This document shows positions 46,649-58,592 of a stretch of 64,000 nucleotides of DNA, in pieces. Each line of letters opens with the position of its first letter. The stretch's first letter is position 1. The stretch lies in NCBI GenBank assembly GCA_026686845.1, contig JAIVEN010000006.1, positions 36,812,501-36,876,500 of the forward strand. Reading direction: 5' to 3'. The notes beneath the pieces are model-generated. The model had not been told where the DNA came from. It searched no databases and saw only the letters and a program-made list of their open reading frames with translations. Source of the DNA: Adenanthera pavonina. Lineage: Eukaryota > Streptophyta > Magnoliopsida > Fabales > Fabaceae. The position numbers and the translations under genes are program-made.

Positions 46649-47081
46649 CATATTGGTATAGATGTCCTGATAAATAAGCAGGTACCTTTTTTTAATAGGA
46701 AAGGATATACAAGCACAAATGTGATTGCTATATATGATTTTAACATGTGCTTTACATTTGCATTGTGTGGTTGAGAAGGATCAGTTCATGATGCAAGAAT
46801 TTTCATGGACACCCTCCATAAACCAAATCTACAATTTCCTTATCCTCTTAAAGGTTAGTGTTATATAACTTGAATGATTTTTATCCTATATTATAGATAT
46901 TTTCATACATAATATTGTCTAATATATTTTCTATTTATCTCTAGGTAAATATTACCTCATTGACTTAGGATATCCATCATTCAAAGGTTTTTTAGGACTA
47001 TATAAGAATATAAGGTATCATCTTGCACATTTTAGATTGGCTCCAGACTTTAGATCAAGAGATAAAATATTTAATTTTCAT
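46649..47081 (+). repeat. 433-bp tandem duplication in transposase, unit 1
   Basis: From CATATTGGTATAGATGTCC to TTTAATTTTCAT. Unit 2 (47082-47514) has the same length and order. The unit includes the exon around the second catalytic Asp, the intron and the next exon start. Confidence 0.9.
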
Positions 47082-47514
47082 CATATTGGTATACATGTCC
47101 CGATAAATAAGCAGGTACCTTTTTTTAATAGGAAAGAATATACAAGCGCAAATGTGATGGCTGTATGTGATTTTAACATGTGTTTTACATTTGCATTGTG
47201 TGGTTGGGAAGGATCTGTATATGATGTAAGAATGTTCATGGACACCCTCCGCAAACCAAATCTACAATTTCCTTATCCTCCTGAAGGTTAGTGTTGTATA
47301 AATTGAATGATTTTTATCCTATATTATAGATATTTTTATACATAATATTGTCTAATATATTTTCTATTTATCTCTAAGTAAATATTACCTCATTGACTCA
47401 AGATATCCATCATTCAAAGGTTTCTTAGGACAATATAAGAATACAAGGTATCATCTTGCATATTTTAGATTGGCTCCAGGCTTCAGATCAAGAGATGAAA
47501 TATTTAATTTTCAT
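47082..47514 (+). repeat. 433-bp tandem duplication in transposase, unit 2
   Basis: Same length as unit 1, differing by scattered substitutions. The junction shares TCAT with both original edges (CACTCATATTGG and TTTTCATCACTC), consistent with a microhomology-mediated event. Unit 2 reads TGGGAAGG where unit 1 has a TGA stop, and its intron acceptor is CTAAG instead of CTAGG. Confidence 0.9.
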
Positions 47515-48287
47515 CACTCGAGTTTGAGAAGTGTTATTGAAAGAACTTTTGGTGTTTGCAAAACAAGATGGTGAATATTGCAAAATATGACCATCTTCAA
47601 GCTTCAAACTCAAATTTCCATTATATGGGCATGTTTTGCTCTTCATAACTATATTAGAAGGATGGATTTAGGTAATCTAAATATTCTTGAAAATTTTGAG
47701 AATCTCAATGAGACAATGAGTTGCAAGATACGGAACAAAACTTCAATGATGGGAATGATAATGATGTACCTGATCATGATGAATGGTAAAATCCTATACA
47801 AGCAGATGTTAGATACATGGAAGAAAGAAGAAATGCTATTAGAGACCAATTGCCAAGACGAATGTGTCGCTAGTTTTTTGTTTTATCTCGTGTATTTAAT
47901 TTTGGAAAAACCTTGACATTTTATTTGACTTTAATGTTTAGTAAGCATTATTGTTGGACAAAAAAATTCTCCATGAAATCATTTTTTCACATAAATTCGA
48001 ATTATATTTTCAAAATTTTTAATATGTAAAAAAGTACTTTTTTATCCAAACATGTTTATAAAAAAGTGCTTTTATATGCCCTTTATTGTAATTTCTTAAC
48101 AAAAAAAAGTGTTTTTATATTACCATATCCAAACAAAGAAAAAATCACTTTTATAGTAAAAAATGCTTTTTATGGTTGTAACCCAAACATAAAATAACTT
48201 TTGATTTTCATAAAATCTCTAAATAATTAATCACTTTTTTAGATAATCTCAAAATCGCTTATTTTTAAAGCTTAAAGAAACAGGCCC

Positions 48288-49399
48288 AAAATCACACAGA
48301 TCAAGAAAAGTAATAAATTTATCTGAAATATAAAAAAGTTTCAAAAAATGCCCTCATTTAATATTAATACTCCCTCTGGTCCTTAATATAAGATCATTTT
48401 AACCGAATTACGTGGATTAAGAATTGAAATTAAAACTAATTAACTACCTCAATTTCTCCAAAAATCCCAACATTTTTCTAAAACTACCCTTATTTAATCT
48501 CTTTCTCTTTAGATACATTAAATAGGGGTATTTTTTGGAAATATATAATAAATATTACCTCATATATTGTAAATGATCTTATATTTAGAATCAGGACAAA
48601 AGATCCTATATATAGGACCGGAGGGAGTAACTTTTACATCATACAATTAATATAAATGGAAAAATACTATATTAATTAGGAGTATTTTTTAAAAAAATTA
48701 TTAAATACACCAGACAAACCCCTCTTGTACCTTATATTTTGAAACATAGAAATTCTCCCAATTGTCCCTTATATTAAGGAACTAACGAACGGGGGGAGTA
48801 TTTATTAAGGGTAATGTTGGAAAACAATATAAATTTTTGATAAATTTAAATAGTTTAACTGTCTTCTTTGATTTGTGTGTACTTTATGAAAGAGGATTTA
48901 TATTTTGGATTGGAGGGAGTAAATTTGTCAAAAACTTATATTATTTTTCAATATTACCCTTAATAAATATAATTTTCAAAGTAACTTTCTATCTCATAAA
49001 CTAATTAATGGTAAGGATAAATTAAAAAAAAATCATTAATATTTTTAATTTTATCTAAATAGAATTTATATTTTGGTCCAAAAAAAAGTTCTGAAAAATA
49101 ACTTATATTTTGAATCAGAGAGAGTAACTAGTTTAACTCCATTCCTTAGTTTGCATACACTTTATTTAAAAAAAACTTATATTTTGAATTGGAGAAAGTA
49201 CCATATAATAAAATGGTTTGGTGTTGAACTTGATTTGGTGTTTCATGTCATGATTGAGGGAGAATTAAAATGTTTTAGTGTTGGTCGGCAGGGGGTTAAT
49301 TATGGAACCACTGGATCTCTCTCTCTCTATATATAGTATCCTTTTGAATTTAGCCTTGAAAATTTGCAAACGTAATATGCTCCACATTTTTCACGACGC
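48288..49399. repeat. 0.84-kb duplicated block, copy 2 (with an extra MITE)
   Basis: From AAAATCACACAGATCAAG, directly after the Harbinger right end, to TTTTTCACGACGC, after which it diverges from copy 1. It includes the MITE at 48370-48627, absent from copy 1. The left ~34 bases of the MITE that starts copy 1's family (44670) are missing here. Confidence 0.85.
48370..48627. mobile_element. Stowaway-like MITE with proven TA insertion site
   Basis: 258 bp from CTCCCTCTGGTCCTTAATAT to TATATAGGACCGGAGGGAG, flanked by TA (48368-48369, 48628-48629). The paralogous empty site in copy 1 reads GATATTAATAACTTTTAT with a single TA at 44784-44785. GGTCCTATATA family. Confidence 0.9.
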
Positions 49400-49886
49400 A
49401 GACTAAGTATTAGGGTTAGGGCTATGAAGAAATTAAACAAGCTTAATTGTTCCACACAATTCCCCCTTTTTTTTTTGGGGGGGGGGGGGGGTGTTCCTAT
49501 AGAAGGCTGGGATATGTATGACCTCTGGTTGCAGAAGTTTCGAAAGAGATCAGAAATGCGAGTGAAGGTTGGATGGAAGTGAGGGAAGATATTTATTTAT
49601 TTAATTTGACGGATCGAAAAAGTGGGAAATTGAAGATTGGTCCCCCAAGAGAGACAAATTTGAAGAAGGACGGGGGGGTATGATGAGCCAATTAGAATTT
49701 GAGCACGTGATGAAGTGGGATATTAATTAATTGTTGCAACTTCGAGGGATAGACACATATCCACCATCAATCGTGCATATGCATGCTCCCCAAACAAAAT
49801 TGAAGTGGCTCTTTCCCCCCAATAACCACCATATATTCTCATATTGCTTTCATAAATCCTGCATAATCTCTCTCTCTCTCTCATAC
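49400..49886. other. Less AT-rich unannotated DNA with a G15 run
   Basis: No recognisable gene. The part 49495-49720 is purine-rich. A T10-G15 run occupies 49467-49491, and a CACGTG hexamer lies near 49704. A (CT)n run at about 49868-49881 borders the next element. The 64-codon minus-strand frame at 49723-49917 is unsupported. Confidence 0.4.
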
Positions 49887-50420
49887 TTTTAATCCTTAAA
49901 CTTATACTAAATTTCATTTTAATTTTTTAATTTATTTTATTTTTTTAATCTTTTAACTTTTAAAATATATTTAAAAATTTTTCTATTACTAATACTATTA
50001 ACTATTAACTATGTTAATAAAAAATATTTTGAAATGATGACAAAATATTTTTAAATACTTACATATTTATTTAACTTATCTTTTTATGACAAAAAAAACC
50101 TAAAGTTAAAGTTTTGTTTAAAAGGAGATTATTTGTAATTATCTATTTTAATTTTTTAATTTAATTTAAAAATATTTTAAACTTAAAATTAATAAATATA
50201 TAATGATATTAATGACTTAATAATAAAAATTAATGGAGTCAGTATTAAATAATGTTTTGTCAACATAGTAGAATGTTTTATCAATATTTAGGGTTAACAG
50301 AGTTAACGATATTAATAATAGGAAAAATTTTAATTATATTTTAAAAATTAAATAATTAAAAAAATAAAATAAAGTTAAAAAAATTAAAATAAAATATAGT
50401 ATAAAATTAAAGGACTAAAA
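49887..50420. mobile_element. Fold-back element, ~534 bp
   Basis: The left arm starts TTTAATCCTTAAACTTATAC and the right arm ends GTATAAAATTAAAGGACTAAA (inner part GTATAAAATTAAAGGAC). The arms pair for ~150 bp with many mismatches (shared inner text AACTATGTT and ATTAACTATTAACTATG-like). No coding capacity; no clear target duplication. Confidence 0.55.
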
Positions 50421-52050
50421 TTACATTTTTGCATATATGTATATATATATATATATTCCGAACGCTCACATCTTATTTTTTAATTAGATATATTCATCAT
50501 AATTTTTTCTTAATTTTTTAAATTTGTCTACATAGCTTTATGTCCCTACTTAGTTTGTTCTTTCATTAGTCCAATCTAATTAATTACTAATTAACATTGT
50601 CACCAGCACCTATATATTTACGTCAAATTAAAGTTTAACGAGTTAAAGGTTTCATTAGCATATACAGAGCCTATTTGAAAAATCTTTTTAGGGTTGGTAA
50701 AGCAGGTATTCAAACATACTTTGGGTTAATTTTATGTTTGGGTCATTTTAAAAGGTTATCTTGCACATTTATTTTCACCACTAAATATTTTTTTAGCTAA
50801 TAAATTAAAAAAATTATTTTTTAATTTATAAATGTTCTTTTATTTCACAATTATTTTTTTAAACTTATTATTACAATAAAAAAAATCTAAACATAAATTA
50901 TATTATAATAAATTTACTTTTATTAAAATTTTATTTTATTTCAACTTAAAAATTATAGTTGTTTGATTAGGGGGCTAGCTCCATGGGATCCACTTCGTCA
51001 AAGGTGTGTCTAGGACGGTGGTAGTGCTTCCTGTCCATTTCAGGTCTGGCACAGAAATGTCGTTTCCAACACCATTGTCGTTTTATACAATAATTAAATC
51101 ATCAATATATAGTAATAGTATTCTGCTTTGTAAGGATATTAATGGCGCTAATATCCCCTTATTTATATATTAACATATAGAATATATGGGCTTCGGCCCT
51201 CTCTTTCACCAAAAAAAAAAAGACAACATAGAAAAGCCAATTAGAAGATTCTAATATATTCCCTCCAGTTTTTTTTTTATAAAATACCTTTTAAATTTTT
51301 TTTAATTTTTTTAAAAGGGATTTTGTAATATTTAAAAAAAAATTTCTATTTTACCCACATCATTTATTTTTTATCATAAATTGTTATTAAATTTTTTAAA
51401 TGAAAGAGACACTCTCATTGATCAAATAATATTTAATATGGATTGTATTAGTATATTAAATAGAAATAAAAAATATTTATTTTTTTTAAAATTTTAAAAA
51501 AATAACTAACCATTTTAATCTATATAAAATATTTAAAAGTCTCTTATAAAAAAAATCGAACAGAATAGTTGGCAAATAACTTCATCCTTAAAATAATAGG
51601 AGTTTATTTGGAATTGTGAATTGGTACAAAGTATAGATATATAGGACTTACTCTATTTCACTTTATTAACTAGAGCATCTGAATCGATTATTTACAGTTA
51701 TAATACCTAGGCTAGTATGATAAATTCCAAAACACGCACACACACACACACACATATATATTGGGCGAAAGTCGCAGCGCTTGCCTTCCTCAAGTGTGGA
51801 AGAGAGAGATGAGAGTGGTTTCCAAGTGCAGCGTAGTTTGGAGGCCGGTGCCTGAGTTGCTTGGTGAACCTGAATTTGACTATATACCTGCTTACAAACT
51901 TGAAAGTTGAAACAGTCTCTTAGTCAATAGTTTGACCATTTGATTCATACTATGTCGTTCTTACGTATTCAAACACCGTAGTCAGGTGTCCTTATTCTTC
52001 CTCTTTCTTTCATTTCAAAACCTTTGAAGTCAGTTTCATATATTAATATT
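50421..52050. other. AT-rich intergenic DNA with MITE and possible LINE-tail debris
   Basis: A (TA)n run is at 50440-50456. The less AT-rich piece 50975-51221 ends GGGCTTCGGCCC, TCTCTTTCACC and A11, like the 3' end of a retroposon; no coding homology is visible. 51260-51570 has decayed MITE ends (TTCCCTCCAG). A (CA)n(TA)n run is at about 51735-51759. Confidence 0.35.
51809..51910 (+). CDS. Short open frame in a GC-richer island, unidentified
   Basis: 33 codons (MRVVSKCSVVWRPVPELLGE...) in a 150-bp stretch clearly less AT-rich than its surroundings. The residue composition looks protein-like and the island ends with the stop codon region. I do not recognise it. It could be a gene fragment, the first exon of a lost gene, or chance. 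Confidence 0.15.
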   Translation: MRVVSKCSVVWRPVPELLGEPEFDYIPAYKLES

Positions 52051-52065
52051 AAATTATTATTATTA

Positions 52066-52818
52066 GAGTAAAATACCATAACGCCCTCCTATCTTGCTTC
52101 AATTATAAAAATCTACCCTCTATTTTGCAAATGTACATAAATCTCTCCTAAAATTTAAAGTTATGTTACACATATTGCCCATATATTTTAAAGATTCAAA
52201 TTCTATCCACTCAACCATTAATGAACCATGAACTCACAAAATTCAACTTTTTTTATCCCTCCATCAAAATTCCAATTCTATTCAATGCTTTTTAGAATTT
52301 TTTAACTTTTAACTAAAATGAATTCCCTGTATTCATATGAAACTTAAAATGAGTTGCAGTGTTCACAATTATGAACAATACAGCTTCTTACATTTTTTTT
52401 AATTTTTATATTGATTAATTTGACATTTTTATTTTATTATAAATTTCACTAATATATAATTTAATATTTTTAAATACATTTTTTAAATAATGCTATAATT
52501 AATTATTTAAAAATTTTTAGTAAATATGTTATAATTTTAATGTAAAATCAATAGAAAATATTATAATGAATTTTTATATAATATTTTAAATTTATTTAGA
52601 TTTGTTTGGGATGAAAATTAGAGATTTTAAATTATAAATGTAAATTAATAATTTTAAAGTATTTAGATATAAATTTTAATTGATAGAAATTGTATTTTAG
52701 AATCTTTAACAAAATATTTTTAATGAAGTTAAAAATTAGACTAAGATATATGTTTTGAAAATATATATGAGGTCTCTGTAATTTAAACAATATTGAGAGT
52801 TTTCAATGCATTTTACTC
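52066..52818. mobile_element. Mutator-like TIR element, ~753 bp
   Basis: Ends GAGTAAAATACCATAACG and (reverse complement) GAGTAAAATGCATTGAAAA. The flanks TTATTATTA (52057-52065) and TTATTATTG (52819-52827) match at 8 of 9 positions, though they lie in TTA-rich DNA and so weigh less. No coding capacity. Confidence 0.5.
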
Positions 52819-53772
52819 TTATTATTGTTATTATTATTTCATTATTTTCATGTATCATGCCATGCAATTAACAAAATTTAATAGCCTTTCGCGTGGTAAA
52901 ATTAAAGTAAGTCTCACAACATAAATTCAAAATGCATCTGATTAATTATACGGTGCCTATATAATTGAGAATGCGAGTAAATCATATTTATCACTTCTCT
53001 AATTTTCTTAATCTCAATCAAATTATCTTTTTGCCTAATATATAATATTTAAAAATAAAATTATTTAAATAACCTGGATCCATGTCATGAATAATCATGA
53101 ATAACATTACATTCATTATGTTAAAGTTTAATATTAATTTAATTATATTTATTATTTTATAAATGAATAAATATAATATTGCATATGTAATTATATACAT
53201 TTTTTAATGCATTATATGAAGTTTTTTTATTGGTCGGAATGGTTTAACTTAATATATACTATAATGATATAAGTATTGGTTTTTATTATGATAAATTAAC
53301 TAATTTTTGTTGGGGGACGAAATGTTTATAAAATGGATAAATTATTACGGCGTTACAATCAGATGAATCGGAATTACTGAATGGTATGAATAAAGAAAGA
53401 TAAAGGTTGTGAACTTATAGGTGCGACTTCATCGTGAACTTATAGGTTTTACTTTTGCGATTTATGTAACTTATTTCATAATAATTTAAGAATAAAACTA
53501 TGATTTTATATTCCGGCCAAAAAATATATGATTTTACATCATAAAAAGTATTTTTTACAACGATAAATAGTGGCTATATTTTGGCTGTTTACTTAAAAAA
53601 TAATAAAATTGAGAGTTTTCTCTTTCTTGTGGGTTTTATTTTTTTCTTCTTTCTCAAACTTTGACCAATTCGAATGATTTGAGATGAAAGTCTCCACCTG
53701 CCAAGGACTTGAGCAATGCGTTCAATTTCCGTCCTCTAATTCCCCAACTCACCGTCAAGACTTCCTCCTGCC

Positions 53773-53775
<3 letters not shown>
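52819..53775. other. AT-rich intergenic DNA
   Basis: Nothing recognisable as a gene or bounded element. Confidence 0.4.

Positions 53776-53809
<34 letters not shown>
53776..53809. repeat. (AT)n microsatellite, left part
   Basis: About 17 AT units. It continues as a shorter AT run (about 54125-54138) on the other side of the MITE at 53810-54124. Confidence 0.9.
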
Positions 53810-53812
<3 letters not shown>

Positions 53813-54124
53813 TTTGGATCCTCTCCATACTTTCTCTCTATATCTCTCTCCATACATGATCTTTTTTATTGATTGTATGGTATAATGATTAAATAAATAA
53901 TCTATAAATAAATAATATATTTTATTTAATAGTTTACATTTATTGTTATGAGTTGAAGTTTCTTAAAAATAATTTATAATGCTTATTTAAGATTATTATT
54001 AAAATAAATGATATATTTTATTTAAAGTAACAATCAATGATCTCTACCATTCAAATCAAAATCAATGAATAAGATTACGTATGGAGAGAGGTATGGAGAG
54101 AAAGTATGGAGAGGATCCAAATCC
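53810..54124. mobile_element. MITE inserted in an AT microsatellite
   Basis: 315 bp with ~45-bp terminal inverted repeats of high identity: left AATTTGGATCCTCTCCATAC, right GTATGGAGAGGATCCAAATC. The right end holds three GTATGGAGAG units. Both flanks are AT dinucleotide repeats, so the target was a pre-existing microsatellite. Non-coding. Confidence 0.75.
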
Positions 54125-54139
54125 ATATATATATATATT

Positions 54140-57100
54140 TGATAAATCATGCCTTCATATTTCAAGCAATAATTTTCAAAAGGGATATTATATTTTAAGT
54201 CTAAAATAATAAATTTATTATAAAATAAAATTTTTTACTACTCCTTCTTTTAATTTTACGACAAAGTATTTCAGATTCAAATACTTTTTATCAACCAAAG
54301 TTTCTTTTTGGTAATTAATTCACACTCTCAGTCTCTAACTATAATTTCTTTTATTCAAAATGTCAATTCCGACGCAGTCATTTCTATATTAAAAAATTTA
54401 GTATGTGAGAAAAAATAAATTCATATATATAATTTACTTCCCAGTTCCCACCCTTATATTACTTATATTTTTATTTTTTTATTTTACATAATATCTTATC
54501 AACATATGATTACAAAGGACCTAAATTCAACAATATTTGGAATTTCCATAGTTTATATTTATAGAACATGGTTTCATTTTCTAGGACCAAACTATGTTCG
54601 TAATAAAAAATTAGGAAGCTTCAGTTGAAGGTTCTGCTAATCAGTTCTTTTCTTATCCTCTAGGATTGTGCTCTTTTTCCACCCTTAATATTATTATGTC
54701 TTTAAATTTTGAACTTATTAGGTGTTTTTTTTTACCAGAGAATTTATTAGTATTTGCACACTAGTATTAACTTTTGCATGAATTATTGTTTGCCAATCCC
54801 ATATTCAATTTCTAATCTTCAAAATGCATAAATTTGGTCCAACGTCAACAGTTTTTCTAGATATAAATAAATGTATAAAATAAATTATATTTTTAGAGAG
54901 ATGATTAAAAGATATGATTTTGTTTTATTTTAAACGATTATACTTTTTCGTTATAGAAAATAAACTATAATAATACTTATTTTTTTATAAGAAAATTTTA
55001 TATTTATTAATATATAATGAGTGTTTAATATATACTTAACTAACATAAACAATTTTTTTAATTTGAAAGTATTTGAATTATACTATTAAACTCAAAATAA
55101 ACTTAAAAAAAATAATGAGATTAAATTTAATTTAAAAATATATTTTAGAAAGGTATATTCTAAGTAAAAATTAATATAAACATGTATTTGAAGAAAGATA
55201 TTTTTTGGTATCAAAATCACTCGGGCAGTATTAACAAGGTCATGATATAATTAATAGATAGTTGGATCCCTTAAGTATATTGTTCTGGGTTTAATTATTA
55301 GTCATATGTATGAAAAATGTCTTGTTAAAAAAGACAAAATCCACTTCGATGATTTTTATGCTAGGAAGGAGAATGTCTTCAGTCTTTAGATGGGGACTAT
55401 GAAGTACCAATACTTTAAAAAAATAAACATACTCGTATCCGATACACAATATGATATACGTACCATACTTATGTATATGTATCAGTCTGTACTACTTTGT
55501 ATCCATCAATATCACTTCAAATTTTTACATTAAAATATGGCTATCTGAAATTATTATAAATATTTTGTGGTTTATTTTAACATTTATCTTATATTTTTTA
55601 GAATATTTAATACCCATTTTTACCTTAATAGGTAAATTTATTAATTATACGTATAAATAATTATTTAATTAATATTATATATGTATAAATATCTCTCGCA
55701 CCCGTATCTTAAAATTTTAAAAATTACTATATTTTTCATATCATGCTATATTATATTCGATACTCGTACACGTATCGATACCATATAGGATAGAGATATC
55801 TTTGGTGCTCACAAGAAAAACCATATGAGACGGTAGAGATTTCCTAATAAGTATTTAATATAACTAGACTAAAATTTAAGACTATTAATTAAATTAATAC
55901 AACTTTTTACCAACTAAATCACGTACTTGTTAACCACCAGGCACCTTTCAGTTAGTAGGAGGTTATATACTCAAAACTAAAGTTCTCAAATGCGAGCTTT
56001 GATGGTCCAAGGAAAAAAAAATTGAAGAGAGATATTTACTTTTATATATATTAACACACAATATCTTTGAAAATCTAACACCATATTATCTACTATCGAA
56101 TATGGCCACTAATTTGGTAGTCCTACTTTCTAAATATATCTTAATCCCTTTTATTTGTATTAAATATAGGACTCTTTATAATATATATGATAATATTTAT
56201 TATACATTTTAAAAAAATATTATTATTTAATGTATCCCAAATAGAGAAAGAAAGAGATTAAATAAAAATAATTTTAAAAAATATTATAATTGATAAATTA
56301 ATCAAGGTAGTTTATTAATTTTAACTTACATATTTAAGACTAAGTGGTTCCTTTGTTAAAGACCATAGGAATAATTAAGAAAAAAAAACCTGTTCTACAT
56401 CATTACTTAGACTGTTAGACAATATCCTGCAAAATGTGGCACCAATTCATGATGTCTTGTAATTAATATAACCACTAAATTTGCTAGTCGCACTCAATAC
56501 TATATGTCCACATATTTTAATAAAAAAAATCTTGATTTTTCTTTTTTGAAAATCTCTTCTCATATAGAATGTATTTATGACATTTTATAACGGAAATTTG
56601 AAACTGACGCACAGTTATACCTCATTTCATACTCAGGATAGCTGCCAAAAAAAATCAATGACAATTCATTAAAATAATAAGTTAGAATAAAGAAATCGAA
56701 TCAGTCACTCAATGAATTTTATAACAACAAAAGTATATTACCTTGTTATTAAATACGAGTCATATATAACTCCGGATGATCAATATATCCACTTGATTAA
56801 GGCTTCAAACGTCCAATTCCAATCCTATATTCAGGTCAAAATACAGAAAAATTCCTTTTAACTTCTAAGGATTCAAATATACAAAAGAAAAATTATATTT
56901 AAAAAATCTAAAGATAAAACTTTATAGTAAATCCTTTAAGTTCAATAATTCAGTAAATATTTTTAAAAGAATCTGCAATATAATTTTTATGGACAATTTT
57001 TCCCCCACAGTTGCCTAACTTTCCCCAAATTCTAAAACTTAGTATTTTGGAAAGTCGCGCTAGCAAGCACGCATGACACATGATATAGGCTGCGTTTGAC

Positions 57101-58298
57101 TGCACATCAAAAAAGTCTAATTGTTATCCAAATAATTCCTTCTTTTACTTCACGCAGCAGAAGAGTCTTAAAGCCACGAAGGAATAAAGAAGCTTCAGAC
57201 ACAAGGAAACATGCATACAGGCTGCCAAACTGGAGGCTTGGGGATATTAACAAATTAAGATGAATTAATTAATTTAAAACTATATTTTAAGCAGAAGATT
57301 CCCCCAAATGTAGCTTTTGGATTATAAAACGAAGGAGGACGTACTCCACTAAATGAATGAGTTGACTTTTGTTTAATCTGCAAGGCATATATATATATAT
57401 ATAGTTGCATCTCCATTTCTGCATCCACGATATATATCTCTCCTCCACAAAGTGGGGTTTCTCAGAATCTAAGCCAAACAATGGGCTATATATGTGGTTG
57501 AAAGATCTTAGTATCCAACACCCAAATCTCTTTTTTTTTTTCTTGGAAAGGAGGTTAGGAAAATGACTCTCATCTCCTCTATCAACCTAATGATTCAATC
57601 TTCCATGGAGAACGCTGGAATATGCGATTATTGCACTGTATATGTGCTCCCACAATCCTGTAGATAGTGGTTCCTATGCCACTTTTGTTACATTTTGTAC
57701 CCTAATCTTATAAGTATATATAGAAAAAGAATTTACCAGTGGACTCATATATAGGGATTGCTATTTGTTATTTCCCGTTTTGGTTAGAGAATTTTTGGAA
57801 TCAATCTGATTGAATCCGATTTTTGTTTTTTGGCTGATATATTTAATTTAGTTACGTATCTTCTTAATCAATCTTGATTAATTTCTTGGGAAAGAATCAA
57901 TAATGACAAAATATTATTTTCTTTATCCAATTGTAGGTTAATTATTAGTGGCTTGATGGACATATACATAGTGTCAAAAATTCAAATTCTAATTTAGTTA
58001 ACTTTTTGGGTTTATCATGCAAGAAATTTTGTTACGAATGTCTTTATTTTGACGTAAGTGAATTTCTTCTTAAGTGTGCGAAATCTAAATACTATAGTTA
58101 TAACATCATTTTTTTTATTACTTACACATATATTATCAACAAACACACCCTCACACACATATTAAATCACTTTAAGTACATAAAATCCAAACAACAGTGA
58201 CACATCTTTAGCCTTTTTCGACTGCTCTAACCATGACAAAATTCTCCGGAGACACCAAATATATATGTGTGTGTAATATATATATATATGTGTGTGTA
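54140..58298. other. AT-rich intergenic DNA, no gene recognised
   Basis: A decayed copy of the GGTCCTATATA MITE family is visible at about 56143-56345 (ATTAATCC...AAATATAGGACTC, CAAATAGAGAAAGAAAGAG). GTATCCGATAC/CGTATCGATACC-type text at 55430-55800 suggests the two ends of another degenerate element. (TA)n runs occur near 57388-57403. The short frames here have no support. Confidence 0.4.
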
Positions 58299-58592
58299 CT
58301 CTCTCTGTCTCATGTTATCATTATAAGATCTTTTATAAACTTTTTCTTATCCTAGAATATAATAATTTTTATAAGATTTAGTAAAACATTTATGAATTTT
58401 TTTTAAGAATAATCTTCATAAATTTATTTTACAACTAATTTATTTTTTTTTCAGAAAAAAAGTTAATAAAATTAATGAAAGACGTTTTTAAAAAATAATA
58501 AATTTTTACAAAATTAAGACTTTTAACTAATTTCAATCATATTCCTTAATCAGATTTTTACAAGACATCTTGTAAATATAAGACGGGGAGAG
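58299..58592. mobile_element. Stowaway-like MITE
   Basis: 294 bp from CTCTCTCTGTCTCATGTTAT to AATATAAGACGGGGAGAG, TA on both sides. The left TA joins a TGTGTG/TA microsatellite. Confidence 0.6.

Larger units (their letters stand above)
46086..47916 (+). pseudogene. PIF/Harbinger transposase (DDE superfamily), inactivated
   Basis: Conceptual reading gives MSDSSDESDDG at the start, then RMRKHVFQQL, GVDESVALFLYVIGQGATN, GVIDGTHIGI (first catalytic Asp), DFNMCFTFALCG ... GSVHDARIF (second Asp), GKYYLIDLGYPSFKGFLGLY, SLRSVIERTFGVCKTRW (the catalytic Glu) and IWACFALHNYIRR, the order seen in HARBI1/ALP1-like proteins. It is broken by TAG after an early segment (46163), TAG near 46346, TAA near 46580, TGA near 46773 and TGA near 47572, and by a 433-bp internal tandem duplication. 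One intron (GTTAGTG ... CTCTAG) splits the DDE domain at about 46855-46944. Not functional. Confidence 0.8.
45541..48287. mobile_element. PIF/Harbinger DNA transposon, defective
   Basis: Left end GGCTGCGTTTGTTTCAACTT, right end (reverse complement) GGGCCTGTTTCTTTAAGCTT, typical of PIF/Harbinger. It contains a broken transposase. No 3-bp target duplication is seen, because both borders coincide with the edges of the two duplicated blocks (44704-45539 and 48288-49399). About 2.75 kb. Confidence 0.75.

Noticed and set aside
44704..49399. Direct repeats flanking a transposase, resembling LTRs
   Set aside because: No TG..CA ends, primer-binding site, polypurine tract or retroelement protein; the interior is a DNA transposon with its own inverted ends.
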